DNA of 64,000 nt from Cylindrotheca closterium (lineage: Eukaryota; Bacillariophyta; Bacillariophyceae; Bacillariales; Bacillariaceae). Both the position numbers and the translations under genes were made by a program. A model generated the notes under the pieces. It was not told the DNA's origin and searched no databases. It saw nothing but the letters and a program-made list of their open reading frames with translations. Numbering within the stretch: position 1 is the stretch's first letter; every line of letters starts with the position of its first letter. Positions 1 through 9,025 of the stretch are shown here, one piece after another. The stretch is taken from NCBI GenBank assembly GCA_933822405.4, contig CAKOGP040002258.1:110023-174022 (forward strand), written 5' to 3'.

Positions 1-435
1 TTGAAAGCTGGTGCTGTGAACACGAAGAACAAGCTTCTCTTAATGGATGCAGATATCTTTGCATGTTCATCAAGGGCAAGTACACGTTCAATACAAGCAA
101 AGTACGACGAGGCCATTTCTGTAGCAATGAAATCAGGTCTGACTCATATGGTTGCACTTGGAAGCGAACTTGCCGGTGAATTCTTCTTGTCGAACAGACA
201 GGATGAAGAAGTGGCCCGAGATTACTTCTCGCGGGCTGTAGAGGGATACAGATTATGGGGCGCCAGGGCCAAAGTGGAAGATCTGAACAATCGCCATGGA
301 GAACTCATCAGCCATGCACAGGCATCGGAGGCCAAGAGTACACTGACATCATCATCAGAGTTGCAGATGTGCGACAATTCAAAAGATCTGGAGCTGATAT
401 CAGTTCATACATCGCTCAACGAACTGCCAGGCTAA
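1..435 (+). CDS. C-terminal end of a large signalling AAA ATPase (partial)
   Basis: The reading frame is open from the window edge to a TAA at 433-435, so this is the last 144 residues of a longer protein. The stretch AKYDEAISVAMKSGL...YFSRAVEGYRLWGARAKVEDL is the helical tail seen at the end of the AAA-type ATPase module in bacterial and diatom multi-domain signalling proteins, where it precedes or replaces GAF, kinase or cyclase domains. The repeated helices (an Ala-rich helix, then FFLSNRQDEEVARDYFSRAV, then YRLWGA.AKVEDL) are TPR-like. The last 45 residues are Ser/Thr-rich and probably disordered. The family assignment rests on pattern recognition of this tail only; the catalytic part lies outside the window, so the actual output domain is unknown. 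Confidence 0.55.
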   Translation: MKAGAVNTKNKLLLMDADIFACSSRASTRSIQAKYDEAISVAMKSGLTHMVALGSELAGEFFLSNRQDEEVARDYFSRAVEGYRLWGARAKVEDLNNRHGELISHAQASEAKSTLTSSSELQMCDNSKDLELISVHTSLNELPG

Positions 436-1441
436 AACTGTATAAATACTATTATAATGTTACCTCCGAGTGTTGCGTACACGTCCTATCCGTACCCTGG
501 TATCTTGAGTATTAATAATATAGAGGTATGATCGGTGATACAACGACCGAGCCTACCTGAGGCAATCTCGCTCCTATTCCTTTCAGATCCATTCATCCGT
601 GACAAAGAACCATACCACTCTCTCTATAAAAGGAGAGGGACACCACAAATGCAGCTGGGTCCTAGTAGCAAGCGTTATCGCTTCGCCCTCGCTCAATTCA
701 AAGTGCGAATGCGCTTCGCCTGAATTGTAGTATTCTTCAAGTTGCTACAACAAATACTACATCAGGGCTCTACAGTGCCGGTACAGTACGATAGCACCGG
801 CGGTCTGTGGTACCTCTTATTGCGCGAAGCGCTCCTATCTGAAGCATATATCAGTACTTGTACCAGTACGTAAACGGACACGTTTACCTGGTACGAACCC
901 TCCTTGCGTGTATTACTGTAGGTAGCAGACAAATTGAAAATGGCGCATTGAGGGAGCGCAACCACCAACAAAACCTGCCTTTTTCCCGTCGAACATGATG
1001 TGGTCAGATTTTGAAATTCAAGGAGCTCTGGTGTTTTTCTAATTAGGGAGTTTTCAACGGACTTATTTCCTTTGTTCTTGTGATTACGAGTGCTATCAGG
1101 GCGATCCCGTCGCATATCAATTGGGCATTTATGGGTAGACGGTGGATCTCAGTTTACTGCGCGTAGAGAACATGGCTCACGAAATTTACATATTAAGGAA
1201 AAAGGATCTTGCTTTCTGCTGAGTGCCATTTTGTTACGTCATCGAGGAGACGTCAACAGACATTCTAATCGAACTATAATTAAAATTCCCACTGGACACC
1301 GCTCTTTTTACCGCAGAAACGTATTTTGTAACTTTCATGGCGTTATTTATATAAAAACAACGATCACTAGCTAATTGAGGGATCGGGACCCTGCAACATC
1401 ATCTTTTGTAGTAATGGGGCTCTGAACTTTCATTTTTTTCA
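436..1441. other. Intergenic, no supported gene
   Basis: About 1 kb without a credible coding region. It holds a TATAAAA box flanked by short CTCTC/GGAGAG arms near 622-640, many short GTAC/CCGG palindromes between 770 and 900, and a hairpin at 860-894. Short open frames on both strands have no recognisable protein features. Confidence 0.6.
860..894. repeat. Inverted repeat (hairpin)
   Basis: The left arm GTACCAGTACGTAAACG (860-876) pairs with the right arm CGTTTACCTGGTAC (881-894), with a 4-nt loop and a 3-nt bulge (TAC) in the left arm. It lies in the intergenic region downstream of the ATPase gene. Function unknown. Confidence 0.6.
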
Positions 1442-2764
1442 ATGTTCAGCAAAAGACTCTCACCAGAAACGGCTGAAGCTCCGGCTTCCCCAACGGAAGA
1501 CATGAGGGTGATGCCAGAAGCAACCAACTTGCTGAATACAACAACAGGGCTCATGAAGCTACGTTTTTCCAACTCGGATGCGCTTTACACGAAGCCCCAC
1601 GACAAGATGGGTATAGACGGTGAGAGAATGGGACCCCTAATCCACATGCTCCAACTTCGCTTGGACGCCATCAAGAGAGGGACAGCCTATGAGATGGCTG
1701 AGAGATTCGACAGCAAGTCAGATCAACTGAAGCGCGAGATACCATGGATGTTTCTCCGTGTGAACCATTTTGAACCAGAGCCTGCTGCCAAGCAAATCAT
1801 TTCATTTTATGAGATGAAGTCTCGGTTGTTCGGCAAAGACAAGCTCAACAAGGAGATCGTCATTGACGACTTGAACGAATGTGATAAGCAAAGCCTCCGA
1901 TCAGGTTCCCTGCAGCTTTTGAGCTCAGCTAGGGATATGCAAAAAAGAAGAATCCTCTTGTCACTACCAGGCAGACGCATCTTCCAGGCCATTGAGAATG
2001 AGTTGCGCGCTCGATTTTATCTTGTAATGAGCGCTGCCAGGCTTCAAGAAGTTCAGAAAGACGGACTTGTTTGCATCTGCCATTCCATCGGACGATACAG
2101 GGATAGATTCAATGGATTTGGGCATGCAGACAACTTGCAGCTGTTGGCCTCACTGCCACTTCAGATTTCTTCAATGCAGATGTGCGTCGATGACTATGCG
2201 CAATTTGTGGCCTGGAGCTTCACGGCTTCCAATCACATGCCACGCGAGCTTGCCCCAAAGGTCAACATACACAGTGGCTCTGAAATGGAATGCTTATTCG
2301 CGCTGTTCAAATGTGGCATTCCACGAGGCTGCTTACCTCCAGCAGACGGTAGTGACCATCCATGGATGGATGCCCACTTGGCTTGGTGCAACAGTCGCGA
2401 GATCTTTGAAGGGTCCCCGAACAAAATGAAGGTGGAAAATCAGAGCACCTTTGGTGCTGTTGCAAAAGACCAGCATTATACCAAGCCTCGAGAAGACGAC
2501 GTCCTCTTTGGGACTGACAACAAAGCACATCCGGGAAACGTAAAGTTCCACATGCTGATCGACCATCTCCAGCATCAATATGAAGCTGCAGATAGGGAAG
2601 GAAAGGTCTTGGTGTCTCTAAGGGCTGTCTTTAGTATGAAAGGAACAGGCTCACGATTCTTGGATTACGACGATTTCACCCAGCGCTGGCGCGAGATTCC
2701 AGACACGCGGGCAAGAAACAAGGTAACAAAGATAATCCGAAACCGTCGCCGATACAAGAAATGA
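1442..2764 (+). CDS. CRAL-TRIO-like domain protein with C-terminal DUF6824
   Basis: A 440-aa protein from a single exon. Roughly residues 80-260 resemble the diatom branch of CRAL-TRIO/Sec14 lipid-binding proteins: FYEMKSRLFGKDKL, then a conserved D.LNECDKQSLRSGSLQLL element and RRILLSLPGRR. Residues about 348-440 form a DUF6824 domain, recognised by REDDVLFG, HPGN, the GSRFLDYDD segment, the WREIPD turn and the basic end KVTKIIRNRRR. CRAL-TRIO proteins bind small hydrophobic ligands; DUF6824 is a stramenopile domain of unknown role whose basic end could bind nucleic acid. The ATG follows a short AT/T-rich leader and is the first in frame. It converges with the RIT1 gene, with 107 bp between stops. 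The CRAL-TRIO call is weaker than the DUF6824 call, because only parts of the fold are recognisable. Confidence 0.65.
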   Translation: MFSKRLSPETAEAPASPTEDMRVMPEATNLLNTTTGLMKLRFSNSDALYTKPHDKMGIDGERMGPLIHMLQLRLDAIKRGTAYEMAERFDSKSDQLKREIPWMFLRVNHFEPEPAAKQIISFYEMKSRLFGKDKLNKEIVIDDLNECDKQSLRSGSLQLLSSARDMQKRRILLSLPGRRIFQAIENELRARFYLVMSAARLQEVQKDGLVCICHSIGRYRDRFNGFGHADNLQLLASLPLQISSMQMCVDDYAQFVAWSFTASNHMPRELAPKVNIHSGSEMECLFALFKCGIPRGCLPPADGSDHPWMDAHLAWCNSREIFEGSPNKMKVENQSTFGAVAKDQHYTKPREDDVLFGTDNKAHPGNVKFHMLIDHLQHQYEAADREGKVLVSLRAVFSMKGTGSRFLDYDDFTQRWREIPDTRARNKVTKIIRNRRRYKK

Positions 2765-2871
2765 TTGGGGCCATCCAACCAGTCCAAATATGGGGTTTTT
2801 GGACTGCGGAAAGTTTTCCCAATGAATCCATTCAATTTTGCTCTTATTTAGCTAATAATTTTACAAGTCTT

Positions 2872-4662
2872 TTAACGATACATCGAGCTACTCATGAAGA
2901 ACCGATTCAGCTTTTGCATGGTCGATCGTGTAGGATCAGCCACTTCTCGGTCTTGCTGAATCAAATGTAGGCTGATTCGAATACTTTCCTTGGTAGCAAG
3001 TGACGTGGAGGTTGGAACTTTGGAGCATGCATGATACCATCTGAGGAAGTCATCCCTGGCACTTTCACTCAATAGCACTCGAATCAGTGACAGTGGAAGA
3101 CCCGAATGCCCATATAGACTAGCGCCTTGTTCTAATTCTCCTATGCTTAAAACTTCTCCTTTGCACAATAGTTCAAGATCCCATTCTTCACACCTTGGAC
3201 TAAGCTTGAGAGGATAGACCTTGGGGCAAAACAGAGCAACAGAAGCAACAGCTATTGCTACTGATCTATCTTTCCCTTGAGCGCAGTGCACAAGCGTTCT
3301 TCTCCCCTGCCGCATGTGATGAAGCAAGAAGGCCAAACCAAGAGGGAGTAGTCTTTCCAGCTGTGTTTTGTCCCTTTTCCCTTCAGCAACCACTAGTTGC
3401 AAGTAGAAGCATGGTTTCTGTGACGTTTCCATCGATTTGATCATGTTGGGATACTCATTCTCAGTAACGTTCAGAATTGCATCGAAGGAATCCCAACACT
3501 CGGGTGGTCTCCCCGCCCTTCGACTTCCGATCCAAAGATTTGATTCCCCAATCTTGTTTGCATTTTTCGCATCAATTTGAGGAGACGCAGGAGTATCTCC
3601 TAGAGCATCTTGGCAAGCCGACTTTACAACGTCATCGATGATAGCGTCCACATGGTCCTCAGTTAAGGATGATAAGTCGCCTAAAGAGTGCTCGTGCATC
3701 CACAAAAGCTCTGGCGTCAACCCACGCGCCCAAGTATCATGGTCGTCTGCTGCACCTGGAGTGTAGTAGAATCCATTGTCCCCTGGCCCATCTTGCCATT
3801 GGATATGATTCTTATTGAGTAGCTTGCCATCTTCTTCGATATAGGAAGATGGATTGCAACAAACAATGACATGGTACTTGTCCCAATCCAAACTTTCGTT
3901 TACTGCTGAGGATAATGTGTCGGTATGATATCTTCCATTGGACCACCAGACAGCCCGAACCGGCTTGGTCAGTAGCTTCGCCAACCCTTCTGGATCCACA
4001 ATTGCCTTGCTCTGATACAATAAATCGACACGTGAGTCGATCAAGTCTGAGATTACAATATGCTCTTCCGGCGAAACGACGGATGCAGGAGTGTAAAGGC
4101 CGACATCCCAATCAGTGTCATTCCAGTATTTAGTAATAGAACTAGTACTGCCCAATCCACCATCACCGCTAAGCTCCTCTCGATATCTCTTTGCTATTCG
4201 ATTGAGAACACAGGCCCATATAGGAATTGTCCTGGAGAAACTGTCGGGAAGTAACTTTCGTACAGAAGAATCCACCAAAACGCAGCCTTGATGGCCGCTC
4301 AGAACTTTTAGTAGTGGCAAATTCAATCGTTTCAACGAAACGTTGTAGGTTCCAACATGGCCATCTGTGGATTTAAAGTAACACGAACAAAGTGTTGGCT
4401 TTGGAAGGTACCAGGAGCCACATTGCTTGTTGGCAATCCATGGCCAATCGTCATGCACAGTAACTGCATCGTCAGCTATCAATAGTGGTTTGATGACATC
4501 TTCAATGGCATTGGCGTCTTTGCGGATGGAAAGCAAACGATGCCTTGCCCGGTTAGCGATCTTGCGTTTCTCACGCTTGTTCTTTGGCTTGTTGGTGGGT
4601 GAAAGCGCTTTTGCACCTCCTCCTAGTTCAGCTCTTGCATTGTCAATGGGTGGATCTCCCAT
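2872..4662 (-). CDS. RIT1: Initiator tRNA A64 2'-O-ribosylphosphate transferase (Rit1)
   Basis: A 596-aa intronless protein. The Rit1 N-terminal domain is evident from NKQCGSWYLP, FKSTDGH, the SLKRLNL segment, VDSS and the SRTIPIWACVLNRI motif. The C-terminal Rit1 DUSP-like domain carries HCAQGKDRS, a C-x5-R P-loop with C460 and R466. In fungi and plants Rit1 transfers a phosphoribosyl group from PRPP to the 2'-OH of A64 in initiator tRNA-Met, which keeps that tRNA from acting in elongation. The enzyme is expected in the cytosol. The start codon at 4662 gives MGDPPID and is followed by a basic stretch (KPKNKREKRKIANRARHR) that could bind tRNA. Length is close to other family members. Confidence in the family is high because motifs from both domains appear in order. 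Confidence 0.93.
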   Translation of the reverse strand: MGDPPIDNARAELGGGAKALSPTNKPKNKREKRKIANRARHRLLSIRKDANAIEDVIKPLLIADDAVTVHDDWPWIANKQCGSWYLPKPTLCSCYFKSTDGHVGTYNVSLKRLNLPLLKVLSGHQGCVLVDSSVRKLLPDSFSRTIPIWACVLNRIAKRYREELSGDGGLGSTSSITKYWNDTDWDVGLYTPASVVSPEEHIVISDLIDSRVDLLYQSKAIVDPEGLAKLLTKPVRAVWWSNGRYHTDTLSSAVNESLDWDKYHVIVCCNPSSYIEEDGKLLNKNHIQWQDGPGDNGFYYTPGAADDHDTWARGLTPELLWMHEHSLGDLSSLTEDHVDAIIDDVVKSACQDALGDTPASPQIDAKNANKIGESNLWIGSRRAGRPPECWDSFDAILNVTENEYPNMIKSMETSQKPCFYLQLVVAEGKRDKTQLERLLPLGLAFLLHHMRQGRRTLVHCAQGKDRSVAIAVASVALFCPKVYPLKLSPRCEEWDLELLCKGEVLSIGELEQGASLYGHSGLPLSLIRVLLSESARDDFLRWYHACSKVPTSTSLATKESIRISLHLIQQDREVADPTRSTMQKLNRFFMSSSMYR

Positions 4663-5014
4663 CCTACTGCAGCTGGCATTCGCTCATCGTCTTACAGTAT
4701 CAATTTCAAACTATACCTCCCACGATAAGGGAGGTACAGCACGGAATACCTGTACCGGTTGTACCGCACTCGCACTGCGTACAGTGGACTCTTTTGGATC
4801 GACTTGTTCGACTGAGCGCATTTTCCCCCCACATCTTACTGTAGGGTACCAGTACACCGGTACATGTATTTTATTGGTGGACACATTGAGGCGGCTGAGT
4901 ACCGTTACATCAATCGCTCGTGCACAAGAAATGTGGTGAGGTTCGCGGAAGGAGGCTCTGTTGACACCGGTGATGATTTTTTAAAATAGGTTCTCGTGAA
5001 TCTACGATCACATT

Positions 5015-5636
5015 GAGGCAGTGGGAATCCCCGGATTTCTCCCCTAGTTGCGAGATTTTCCCACAGCTCAATTTTTCCCACAACTCAATTTTTCCCACAA
5101 CTCAATTTTGCTTCCCACAACTAGTTGTGGGAATTCCCTCAACAGTTGTGGGAAAACTGTCATTTCTACACAGAAAATCACGTAGGATATGTACTGAGAC
5201 AAATTTGAAGTTTCCCACAACTCTAATTGTAGTTGTGGGAAGTTTCCCACAACTCAAATTGTTTTATTGGGAATTATGGGAAAACTGTCCGTTCTACGGA
5301 AAACTGTCCGTTCTACACACAAAACAACGTTTGATATGTACTGACTAGAAATTAGACAACTACATATGATGTTTCCCAAAAACTCTAATTGTTTTCGTGA
5401 TATTTCGTGATACATTTAAGGCAAAAAAACGGACAGCTGCGCAACGGAAATTCCCACAACTAGTTGTGGGAAATTCCCACAACTAGTTGTAGGAATTTCC
5501 CACAACTATTTTTTAAGATTCCTACAACTAGTTGTGGGAATTTTTGGCAAAAATCTGTTCCCACAACTAGTTGTGGGAAATCGCGTTAAATATCGCGGGG
5601 ACGAAGTAAAATGAAAAGGGGGAATCCCACTGCCTC
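5015..5636. mobile_element. MITE-like non-autonomous DNA transposon, 622 bp
   Basis: The left end reads GAGGCAGTGGGAATCCCC and the right end, reverse-complemented, reads GAGGCAGTGGGATTCCCC: an 18-bp terminal inverted repeat with one mismatch. Both ends are flanked by the trinucleotide ATT (5012-5014 and 5637-5639), consistent with a 3-bp target-site duplication. The interior encodes no protein; it is built from repeated TTCCCACAACT half-sites and palindromes. A 3-bp duplication is compatible with PIF/Harbinger or CACTA mobilisation, but the family is inferred only. The two nearly identical ends suggest a fairly recent insertion. Confidence 0.75.
5052..5579. repeat. Array of TTCCCACAACT direct units and 22-bp palindromes
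   Basis: Within the MITE, units of about 16 bp (TTTCCCACAACTCAAT) are repeated three to four times at 5052-5110. The half-site TTCCCACAACT is then joined head-to-head with its complement to make 22-bp palindromes at 5112-5133, 5451-5472, 5474-5495, 5519-5540 and 5558-5579. Two of the copies carry one mismatch in one arm (GTGGG/GTAGG). More single half-sites occur near 5212-5250. Confidence 0.85.
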
Positions 5637-5957
5637 ATTGGAACAATGATCGGAAATGGAATTGGCGTGAGATATAAAAAAGACTCAGACGAAATAACCA
5701 ATGAAATGGAGTTTTAGTAGTCAGATACCGGTATGATCGAACGAATCAATCAATCATTCAGTGAAGCGTTGGCGAGATACCAATAGAATCATACAGTATC
5801 GATGATTCTCTGTCTCGAACGAATGAATCAAGGGTGAAATGGAGCTGTATGAGCTAATACAGAGATTGTAATCCAAACGAGGAAGGCAAAAATCCAAGTA
5901 TCGTAAAGTGTTCGTTAACATAACGAAGTTGTATCTGCCTCGTCTACTATCATTTTA

Positions 5958-6815
5958 TCAGCTTTTGGCTGGGCTTGCCACTGCAGCATCAAACAGCTGC
6001 TTTATCTTGTCCTGACGCTGTCTTTCGTCAGGGGGCATCACGGAACCGAATCCAAGCTCCATCTCTTGGCTCCTGTCAATCGTCTTTTCAAGCACCATCA
6101 TTGGTGTCTCTCCATCCTTGTCTTTGGCCTCAATGTCAGCGCCATTTTTTAGCAGAATCTCAGCGACATCAGCATTGCAGAATACAGCTGCAATATGAAG
6201 AGGAGTGCTACCATATTGATCACTCTGCTGGACCGATCCACCCAGTTCCATAAGGATTTCCAAAGTCTTTGCACCGTTTTGGGTATCCGCAGCAACCCGG
6301 ATCATTGACATACCCATGTTAGCCCCACGCTTGATCAGATTTGAAATAGTCTCCCTTCTTTCTTCCTCGGTGCTGTAGAGCTTCATCAAAGCCATTTGCA
6401 GTTCGTTATCGAGTCCTGGGTTTTCAACGGCAACTTGTTGCCCAATACCAACAGTGTTGCCACCAATCAGGCTTTGGACTTGTGCGGCGGTGGATGCAAA
6501 CGAAATCGGAGCAGCTTTCCATCCAGCCGTTTCAATTGCCGATTTTGCTTCAGAACCTACGACGGCACATAATCTATCGCCTTCTGGATTCCGATACACC
6601 TGCAAATTGAGCATGTTAGTGGTTGGAATTGAATCTGAATCTCCTGCTGTTGGTGTGTTGGAATCACGCAAGCTTGTGGAGCAATAAGCTGGAAAGTCGG
6701 ATTTCATCCCATTGTTACGCAGAAGTTCTTTTTGATTGATTGAGAACGCTAGTGTTGACTGTGAATACCAGCATTGTGCAAGAAGAATCAATGCCACATT
6801 ACGGTGGATGGTCAT
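5958..6815 (-). CDS. Plastid-targeted (predicted) ankyrin-repeat protein
   Basis: A 285-aa protein starting at the ATG at 6815 (MTIHRNVALILLAQC). The upstream in-frame GTG at 6833 is unlikely as a start. The N-terminus is a signal peptide ending at STLAF|S, which fits the stramenopile plastid-targeting motif with Phe after the cleavage site. The C-terminal half (about residues 155-250) holds two to three ankyrin repeats, best seen in YGSTPLHIAAVF, VAEILLKNGADIEAKDKDG and ETPMMVLEK. Ankyrin repeats mediate protein-protein contacts; no catalytic domain is visible. The middle region is unrecognised. Its stop follows a large intergenic MITE insertion. Confidence 0.75.
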   Translation of the reverse strand: MTIHRNVALILLAQCWYSQSTLAFSINQKELLRNNGMKSDFPAYCSTSLRDSNTPTAGDSDSIPTTNMLNLQVYRNPEGDRLCAVVGSEAKSAIETAGWKAAPISFASTAAQVQSLIGGNTVGIGQQVAVENPGLDNELQMALMKLYSTEEERRETISNLIKRGANMGMSMIRVAADTQNGAKTLEILMELGGSVQQSDQYGSTPLHIAAVFCNADVAEILLKNGADIEAKDKDGETPMMVLEKTIDRSQEMELGFGSVMPPDERQRQDKIKQLFDAAVASPAKS

Positions 6816-7236
6816 GATATTTTGAACTGACACTTTTAATACACGAACACATCACGCATGCTGCATACTGTATCTTCTTGGACAGGATTGGAAGCCTGTC
6901 TGAACGTCCATCAGAATCACTGATCCGTGAATGGGTTTTCGAGGTATCATGAAAGTTCAAACACGAGGCAGTGCGCTTTGCGCCTTTTCCGTCTTTTGTC
7001 CGAAACGACTACTCCGCCCGCGCTGAATTATTTTATTATTTACTAGTTGAAGACATTTCGATAATGATAAATCAACGGGTGTCAAACCAACAGAAAAGCC
7101 TAATATGCCATACGTTGAATTGCGCTCTTTATCCATTGCCACGTGAGGGGAAACATCTGGAGATAAAAAGATCGGCCAAAAGTTTCCATGCAACGACAAG
7201 CTTCATAGTTTAAACTTCACATCCTCTGCAGTTACA
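6816..7236. promoter_or_regulatory. Divergent intergenic region between the ankyrin gene and a 218-aa gene
   Basis: About 420 bp separate the two divergent start codons, so both promoters must lie here. No conserved element was recognised; small open frames are present on both strands but are not convincing. Confidence 0.4.
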
Positions 7237-7893
7237 ATGTGGTCGTTATCTCATGCCGTGACTCTCAATAACCAAGGCGTGGGTCTCCTGCTACAGCATG
7301 ACCACAAGGGTGCCACTACATACTTCATTGACGCGCTCAGTTCTGTCAAGCAAATGCTAGGTGGTACTCAGGGAGGGAAAAGAGCGGTTGCTAGTAACAC
7401 GCCACCAGCTCTCGTTCATGAATCCACTTACAACATACCTGGTTTCCATGATCTCAACTGCTTCGTCTTTGCGAGCGCCATCACGCTATCTCCCAATGTG
7501 AAGGTCTCGGATGCGGAGAGCATCAACGATATTTCAGCTGTCATTCTTCTGAACATTGCTCTGGCCTACCACCACGCTGGTCAGGTTGACAGGTCTCTGT
7601 TAACGAAGGCAGAACACATGTATGCAACCGCGAGTGAAATTGCTACAATGAACAATGATAGGCGGCATGGCACATGTCTTCTTGTCAAGGCGGCGGCAAC
7701 GAACAACCTTGCTCAGATCCGCCATGCACGTGGCGAGTATTCACATTCCCTGGAGGGCTTCAACTATCTTGGATCTCTGTTTGCAACCTTTGGCCAAGTT
7801 ATCCAGCGAACAAGAGTTGAACAAGATGTGTACCAAGGAATGCTAATGAATGCACTGCTAATGACACCTCCCGAAACTGCAGCTGCCGCGTAA
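7237..7893 (+). CDS. Diatom TPR-like protein, paralogue 1
   Basis: A 218-aa intronless protein starting MWSLSHAVTLNNQG. It is a clear paralogue of the gene at 18345: both are 218 aa and share LSH.VTLNN.G..LLQ, the VHEST/IHEST segment, CF.FA.AITLSP, VILLN.ALAYHHAG, AAATNNLAQIRH and SHSLEGF.YLGSLFA. The helices around residues 5-45, 105-130 and 155-190 look like degenerate tetratricopeptide repeats (NNLAQIRH...YSHSLEGF is a typical TPR pair). No signal peptide, membrane segment or catalytic motif is visible, so a cytosolic scaffold role is only an inference. The C-terminus ends in an Ala run (ETAAAA), also conserved in the paralogue (DLAAAA). Confidence 0.7.
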   Translation: MWSLSHAVTLNNQGVGLLLQHDHKGATTYFIDALSSVKQMLGGTQGGKRAVASNTPPALVHESTYNIPGFHDLNCFVFASAITLSPNVKVSDAESINDISAVILLNIALAYHHAGQVDRSLLTKAEHMYATASEIATMNNDRRHGTCLLVKAAATNNLAQIRHARGEYSHSLEGFNYLGSLFATFGQVIQRTRVEQDVYQGMLMNALLMTPPETAAAA

Positions 7894-9025
7894 GCAAGAT
7901 GTTCGGGAATCTGTTGAATCATAATTGACTGCTAAAAAGCTATGGCAAGTGCAGTACTTACATGGAGGCAACAATAGTCGTTTCATGAGGACTCGCAAGA
8001 AATTTATAATATTAGGTTGTTTTACTATTTGAAAATGTGTGAAGGTTGAATGAATGGTTTCAGAAATATTCACGTACCAGCAAATTATTTCGCATTTGTT
8101 GAATTCACAGATAATCTTTGAACTTGACGCCACCGAGGCGCAAATACCATTTCATTGAATTACGTCACTTTAATTAGTCGGAGGAGTCCGCGAAGCATTC
8201 TCCATTACAGTATTATATATAATGTACAGGGTAGGGTCTGCAAAACGTGCTAAAATAGAAGAAATAGAAAGTCGACTGAGTCGAACATTTGGTCAATTGA
8301 GTGAGTCGGCCGAAAAAGGAACATGAATTTATGTGGTCACCTGCGACATGGTGCGACACGGAGCTACACGAAAATGTATACTAAATAAATAGCTTAATTG
8401 TTGACACCCGAACACCAAACCCCACCATACATCTGTTTTCACATCACATAGTAAAAGCAAAGCTGCCCGAGGAAAAGAAGACGGGCCACTTTGCAGATCA
8501 AGATAATGAGAAGTGAGAGTACCATCATCAAATCATTATCAGGAGAATATATAAGAGAGACCACCATTGTGTCCGATATAAGTCAGCCCGTTTCCACTTG
8601 TGCGATTGAGTGCGAAATAGTAATAAATCCTGAACCAAAGATCGAAGGACGAGGCATAAAAGATATCGAGTGATAGAAGGCAAACAATGCATGGAAAGAG
8701 GCGTCATTTAGGCAGAAAGCAATGATGGTTAAACTTTACGCCATCGCATGAACTTCTGATGAGTTTGGACGGATGTGTCCTATAATCCATTCACTTGGTA
8801 TATATGTATTCCAATAAGGCAACGTTCAGATTCAAGTGCTACTGTAGCCAAGCTAGCAATGCTTCGTCAGGTTCAACCACCATTTTTTCTTTGTGCTGGC
8901 TGAGCCAAGATTGCTACTTGTTGAATGCTGATGATGTTTTCTTGGTACCCTCTAAAACCAGTACATCTATGAAAGTGCTTCGCCCTTCGCGACCGGCTTG
9001 AGCAAGAACTTAACCACGAACATGT
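7894..9025. other. Intergenic, nothing recognised
   Basis: About 1.1 kb of AT-rich sequence with stops in all frames. A 60-codon frame at 8491-8673 has no supporting features. No repeats beyond simple AT runs were noticed. Confidence 0.6.

Larger units (their letters stand above)
4663..5957. other. Intergenic region with an inserted MITE
   Basis: This gap between RIT1 and the ankyrin gene is largely filled by the 622-bp inverted-repeat element at 5015-5636. The flanks hold several GTACC/CCGGT palindromes (4740-4870). No coding region is credible; the open frames inside the element result from repeated TTCCCACAACT units. Confidence 0.7.

Noticed and set aside
762..1115. 117-codon minus-strand frame
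   Set aside because: No recognisable domain, lies in palindrome-rich intergenic DNA, and composition does not resemble neighbouring genes.
5052..5579. CRISPR-like look of the repeat array
   Set aside because: Spacing is irregular, units are palindromic half-sites inside a TIR-bounded transposon, and the DNA is eukaryotic.
8491..8673. 60-codon plus-strand frame
   Set aside because: Too short, no motif, and surrounded by stop-rich AT sequence.
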